From the NCBI GenBank assembly GCA_019748055.1, contig JAIEQC010000030.1, positions 1 through 41,136 on the forward strand: DNA of 41,136 nt, in the 5' to 3' direction. The DNA is from Caulobacteraceae bacterium. GTDB lineage: Bacteria; Pseudomonadota; Alphaproteobacteria; Caulobacterales; Caulobacteraceae. Below the pieces are notes generated by a model. It was not told where the DNA came from, did no database searches, and saw only the letters and a list, made by a program, of their open reading frames with translations. Made by a program: the position numbers and the translations under genes. Shown here piece after piece: positions 39,095 through 41,136 of this stretch (positions are counted from its first letter, which is position 1; every line of letters begins with the position of its first letter).

Positions 39095-40354
39095 CTAGGC
39101 GGCGAGACTTTCACCGCGCATCAGCTTGGGCAAATCGCCCGTGGCGCCCCCCGCTTCGTGCATGAAGGCGCGGCGCAGGGGGACGATGCGGTTCACGGCA
39201 GCCATGCCTAGATCGCGCGCCAGCCGCACCGGCGGCAGGTCGTTGGAGAACAGGCGCACGAAGGCGTCGAACCCGGCCGACAGCACCGCGACGTCGAACC
39301 GCCGCCAGCGGGCATAGCGCTCCAGAACCAGCTCGGACCCGACATCCTCGCCGATCGCGGCGGCGTCCGACATCACCTCGGCCAGCACCGCCGCGCCGCG
39401 CAGGCCCATGTTGAAGCCTTGGCCGGCCACCGGGTGCACGGCATGTGCCGCGTCGCCGATCAGGGCTGTGCGCGGCGCGTGCAGCCGCTCGGCCAGCTCC
39501 AGCGCGATCGGATAGACGAAGCGCGGCCCCTCGACCTTCGCCTCGCCCAGGAACGGGCCGAAGCGGCGCATCAGGTGGGACTGGAACGCCTCGTCCGACG
39601 CCGCCCTCAACGCCTCGGCACGGCGCGTCGTCTCGGTCCAGACCAGGCTGGCGCGTCGGTCGGTCAGGGGCAGGATGGCGAACGGCCCGCCCGGCAGGAA
39701 ATGTTCGTGCGCGACGTTCCCATGGTCGCGCTCCATCCGCACCGTGGCCACCACGCCCGACTGGCCGTAGCGCCAGCCAAGCGCGTCGATGCCGGCGGCC
39801 TTTCGCACCGTCGATCCGCGCCCCTCGGCGCCCACGACCACCGAGGACGTCAGCACGCGCCCGTCGGCCAGCTCCACCTCGACCGAGCCGGGGCCGACCT
39901 TCACGTCGTGCACCGACGCGGGCGCCAGCACCGTCGCGCCGCTGCGGGTCAGGGCCTGCGTCAGGGCCGCACGGATCCAGCGGTTCTCGACCATGTAGCC
40001 CAGGGGTTCGCCGCCCGCGCCGTCGGCGATCTCGTCGGCGTCGAAGCGCAGGAAGGCCGACGAGGCGGGACGCGACGCCGCGCCGGGACGTCGCCCGTCG
40101 GTCACCAGGATCCGGTCCATGCGACAGGCGCGCGGGCGCAGCTCTTCCCCCACCCCAAGCGCGTCCAGCATGCGGAAGCTGGAGAAGGACAGGGCCGTGG
40201 CCCGCCCGTCGAAGGTCGGCGCAGCCTGATCCGACAGCGGCGCGGCGTCGACCACCGCCACGCTCAGCCCCCCTTGAACGGCCGCCAGCGCAAAGGCCGC
40301 CCCGGCCATGCCTCCACCGGAGACGACGACGTCGAACCTGTCCTGACCCTTCAT
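39095..40354 (-). CDS. UbiH/UbiF/Coq6-family FAD-dependent hydroxylase
   Basis: A 419-aa flavoprotein monooxygenase probably hydroxylating the ubiquinone ring during coenzyme Q synthesis. The ADP-binding motif is VVVSGGGMAGAAFAL (residues 9-23). FDGRATALSFSSFRML is the family's conserved arginine region. VVGAEGRGSTVRKAAGI corresponds to the DG-type motif, and IGDAAHAVHPVAGQGFNMGLRG is the second FAD-binding motif with the GD pair. The family fit is strong; which ring position is modified (UbiH, UbiF or UbiL) is not determined. ATG 40354 is used; a GTG at 40390 would add 12 residues. It is divergent from ftsK. Confidence 0.9.
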   Translation of the reverse strand: MKGQDRFDVVVSGGGMAGAAFALAAVQGGLSVAVVDAAPLSDQAAPTFDGRATALSFSSFRMLDALGVGEELRPRACRMDRILVTDGRRPGAASRPASSAFLRFDADEIADGAGGEPLGYMVENRWIRAALTQALTRSGATVLAPASVHDVKVGPGSVEVELADGRVLTSSVVVGAEGRGSTVRKAAGIDALGWRYGQSGVVATVRMERDHGNVAHEHFLPGGPFAILPLTDRRASLVWTETTRRAEALRAASDEAFQSHLMRRFGPFLGEAKVEGPRFVYPIALELAERLHAPRTALIGDAAHAVHPVAGQGFNMGLRGAAVLAEVMSDAAAIGEDVGSELVLERYARWRRFDVAVLSAGFDAFVRLFSNDLPPVRLARDLGMAAVNRIVPLRRAFMHEAGGATGDLPKLMRGESLAA

Positions 40355-40417
40355 GCCGTGCTTGTCGCGCGGCCGTCGTTCGGCGTCCACAGGTCAATTC
40401 GTCCCGCCGTCGCGCGG

Positions 40418-40433
40418 TAAATGAGGCCTTAAC
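40418..40433 (+). promoter_or_regulatory. CtrA-like half-site pair upstream of ftsK
   Basis: TAAA, seven bases, TTAAC (40418-40433) fits the CtrA consensus TTAA-N7-TTAAC except for one base in the first half. It is 53 bases upstream of the ftsK ATG and within the divergent gap to the hydroxylase gene. CtrA is a cell-cycle regulator of division genes in Caulobacterales; its use here is inferred. Confidence 0.35.
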
Positions 40434-40485
40434 CCTGAGCGCGCGAGGGTGGCCGTGAACGCCCGTCCCGGAGGATCGCCGCCCC

Positions 40486-41136
40486 ATGTCCGCCGCCCAC
40501 GCCGTCGGTCAGCAAGTCTGGACCGGAGCCCGCCTGATCTGGGGCGCGCCGGCCATGGTGCGCTTTCGCGGCGTGCTGCAGGCGCTGCTGGCCGCGCTGG
40601 TCGTGTTCGCCCTGGCGTCCTGGAATCGCGACGATCCCAGCCTGAACGTCGCCAGCTCCGCCGAGCCCACCAACTGGCTGGGCGCCCAAGGCGCGGTGGT
40701 CGCCGATCTGTTCATGCAGTCGCTCGGGCTGGCGGCCTATGCCGCGGCCCTGCTGCTGGTCGCCTTCGGTCTGGCCACGGCGCTGGGCGACGCGGTGCGT
40801 CAGCGGTTGAAGCCGACGCCGGTCAACGCCCTGCTCGCCGCGGTCGGCGTCCTGCTGCTGGCGGCGGCCCTGTCCGCCCCGGTCCCGCCGCGGGCCTGGC
40901 CGCTGGTCGCCGGTCTGGGCGGCATGTGGGGCGACGCGATCATCGGAGGGCTGTCCGGCGCCCTGTCGGCGCTGGGCGTGCCGGGCGCGCGGATCATCAT
41001 GGGCCTGCTGGCCTTCGGCGGCGCCCTGCTGGCGCTCGGTCGTTCTCTGGGTCTGCAGCCTTCGGACCTCGGAACGGCGGTGGAATGGATGCAGGGCCGG
41101 TCGCGCGCCCGGCCCGCGCCGCCCGCGGCCGTCCGC
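40486..41136 (+). CDS. ftsK: DNA translocase FtsK, N-terminal part (cut by window end)
   Basis: The first 217 codons of ftsK; the frame is still open at the right edge. FtsK anchors at the division septum through its N-terminus and pumps DNA toward dif, where XerC/XerD (xerC lies at 15998-16912) resolve dimers. Visible are about four hydrophobic helices (about 25-45, 75-98, 108-126, 155-187), the family segment SWNRDDPSLNVAS followed by NWLGAQGAVVADLFMQSLGLAAYAAA, and the start of a proline/alanine linker (RSRARPAPPAAVR). The ATPase and gamma domains lie outside. GGAGG precedes the ATG at about 13 bases. A CtrA-like site is upstream. Confidence 0.93.
   Translation, partial: MSAAHAVGQQVWTGARLIWGAPAMVRFRGVLQALLAALVVFALASWNRDDPSLNVASSAEPTNWLGAQGAVVADLFMQSLGLAAYAAALLLVAFGLATALGDAVRQRLKPTPVNALLAAVGVLLLAAALSAPVPPRAWPLVAGLGGMWGDAIIGGLSGALSALGVPGARIIMGLLAFGGALLALGRSLGLQPSDLGTAVEWMQGRSRARPAPPAAVR

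Noticed and set aside
1..41136. tRNA, rRNA, CRISPR, transposase or prophage genes
   Set aside because: I scanned the intergenic gaps for T-arm-like motifs and regular spaced repeats, and the proteins for transposase or phage domains. None was found; XerC is the chromosomal dimer-resolution type, not a phage integrase.

Overview
This is a GC-rich chromosomal window with dense, short-gapped coding on both strands. It looks like a Caulobacterales alphaproteobacterium, most likely Brevundimonas or a close relative. The evidence is the cluster of RluC, HAD phosphatase and ATP12; the alphaproteobacterial HisRS type; fsa, DUF484 and xerC beside priA; sdhCDAB followed by a ferredoxin; a CnoX-type thioredoxin with CGPC; and two lipoproteins of the CC0125/CC1285 type. 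The genus is inferred from remembered families, not from a search. I see no rRNA, tRNA, CRISPR array, phage or insertion sequence, and no gap over about 300 bases. The content is core chromosome rather than an accessory island.

Left part (1-9.7 kb): two minus-strand membrane proteins; a plus-strand coupled run crcB, rluC-like, HAD phosphatase, ATP12; a convergent secreted alpha/beta hydrolase; a divergent Rieske oxygenase whose shared promoter region holds a striking ACTTT/AAAGT dyad; a TetR regulator; and a KefB-type cation/proton antiporter.

Middle (9.7-29.5 kb): a secreted M13 metallopeptidase with a clear terminator; hisS (with a possible small RNA or 3'-UTR structure downstream); a DUF418 membrane protein; a two-lobed retropepsin-like protease; the xerC, DUF484, fsa set divergent from priA; a lipoprotein, an RluA-type pseudouridine synthase and two tandem paralogous membrane proteins; a DUF188 protein; a class A penicillin-binding protein; a YgjP-like metallopeptidase; an intracellular PHA depolymerase; an unknown membrane-anchored protein; a HIT protein; and a proline-rich exported protein.

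Right part (29.5-41.1 kb): succinate dehydrogenase sdhCDAB behind a good housekeeping promoter, continuing into a 2Fe-2S ferredoxin, a glycerate-kinase-like P-loop kinase, a PilZ-domain protein and a LysE-family exporter; the second CC0125-type lipoprotein; DUF6065; a prolyl-tRNA deacylase; a thioredoxin/TPR co-chaperone; a 33-codon micro-ORF built of two hairpin-forming repeats; a Lon N-domain protein; a Trm112-like protein; a ubiquinone-type FAD hydroxylase; and the first 217 codons of ftsK, cut by the window edge.

No large undescribed multi-gene system is evident. The most unusual items are the translationally coupled repeat micro-ORF (38128-38229), PriA with an eroded zinc-binding module, the structured element downstream of hisS, and the symmetric operator in the hydrolase/Rieske promoter.
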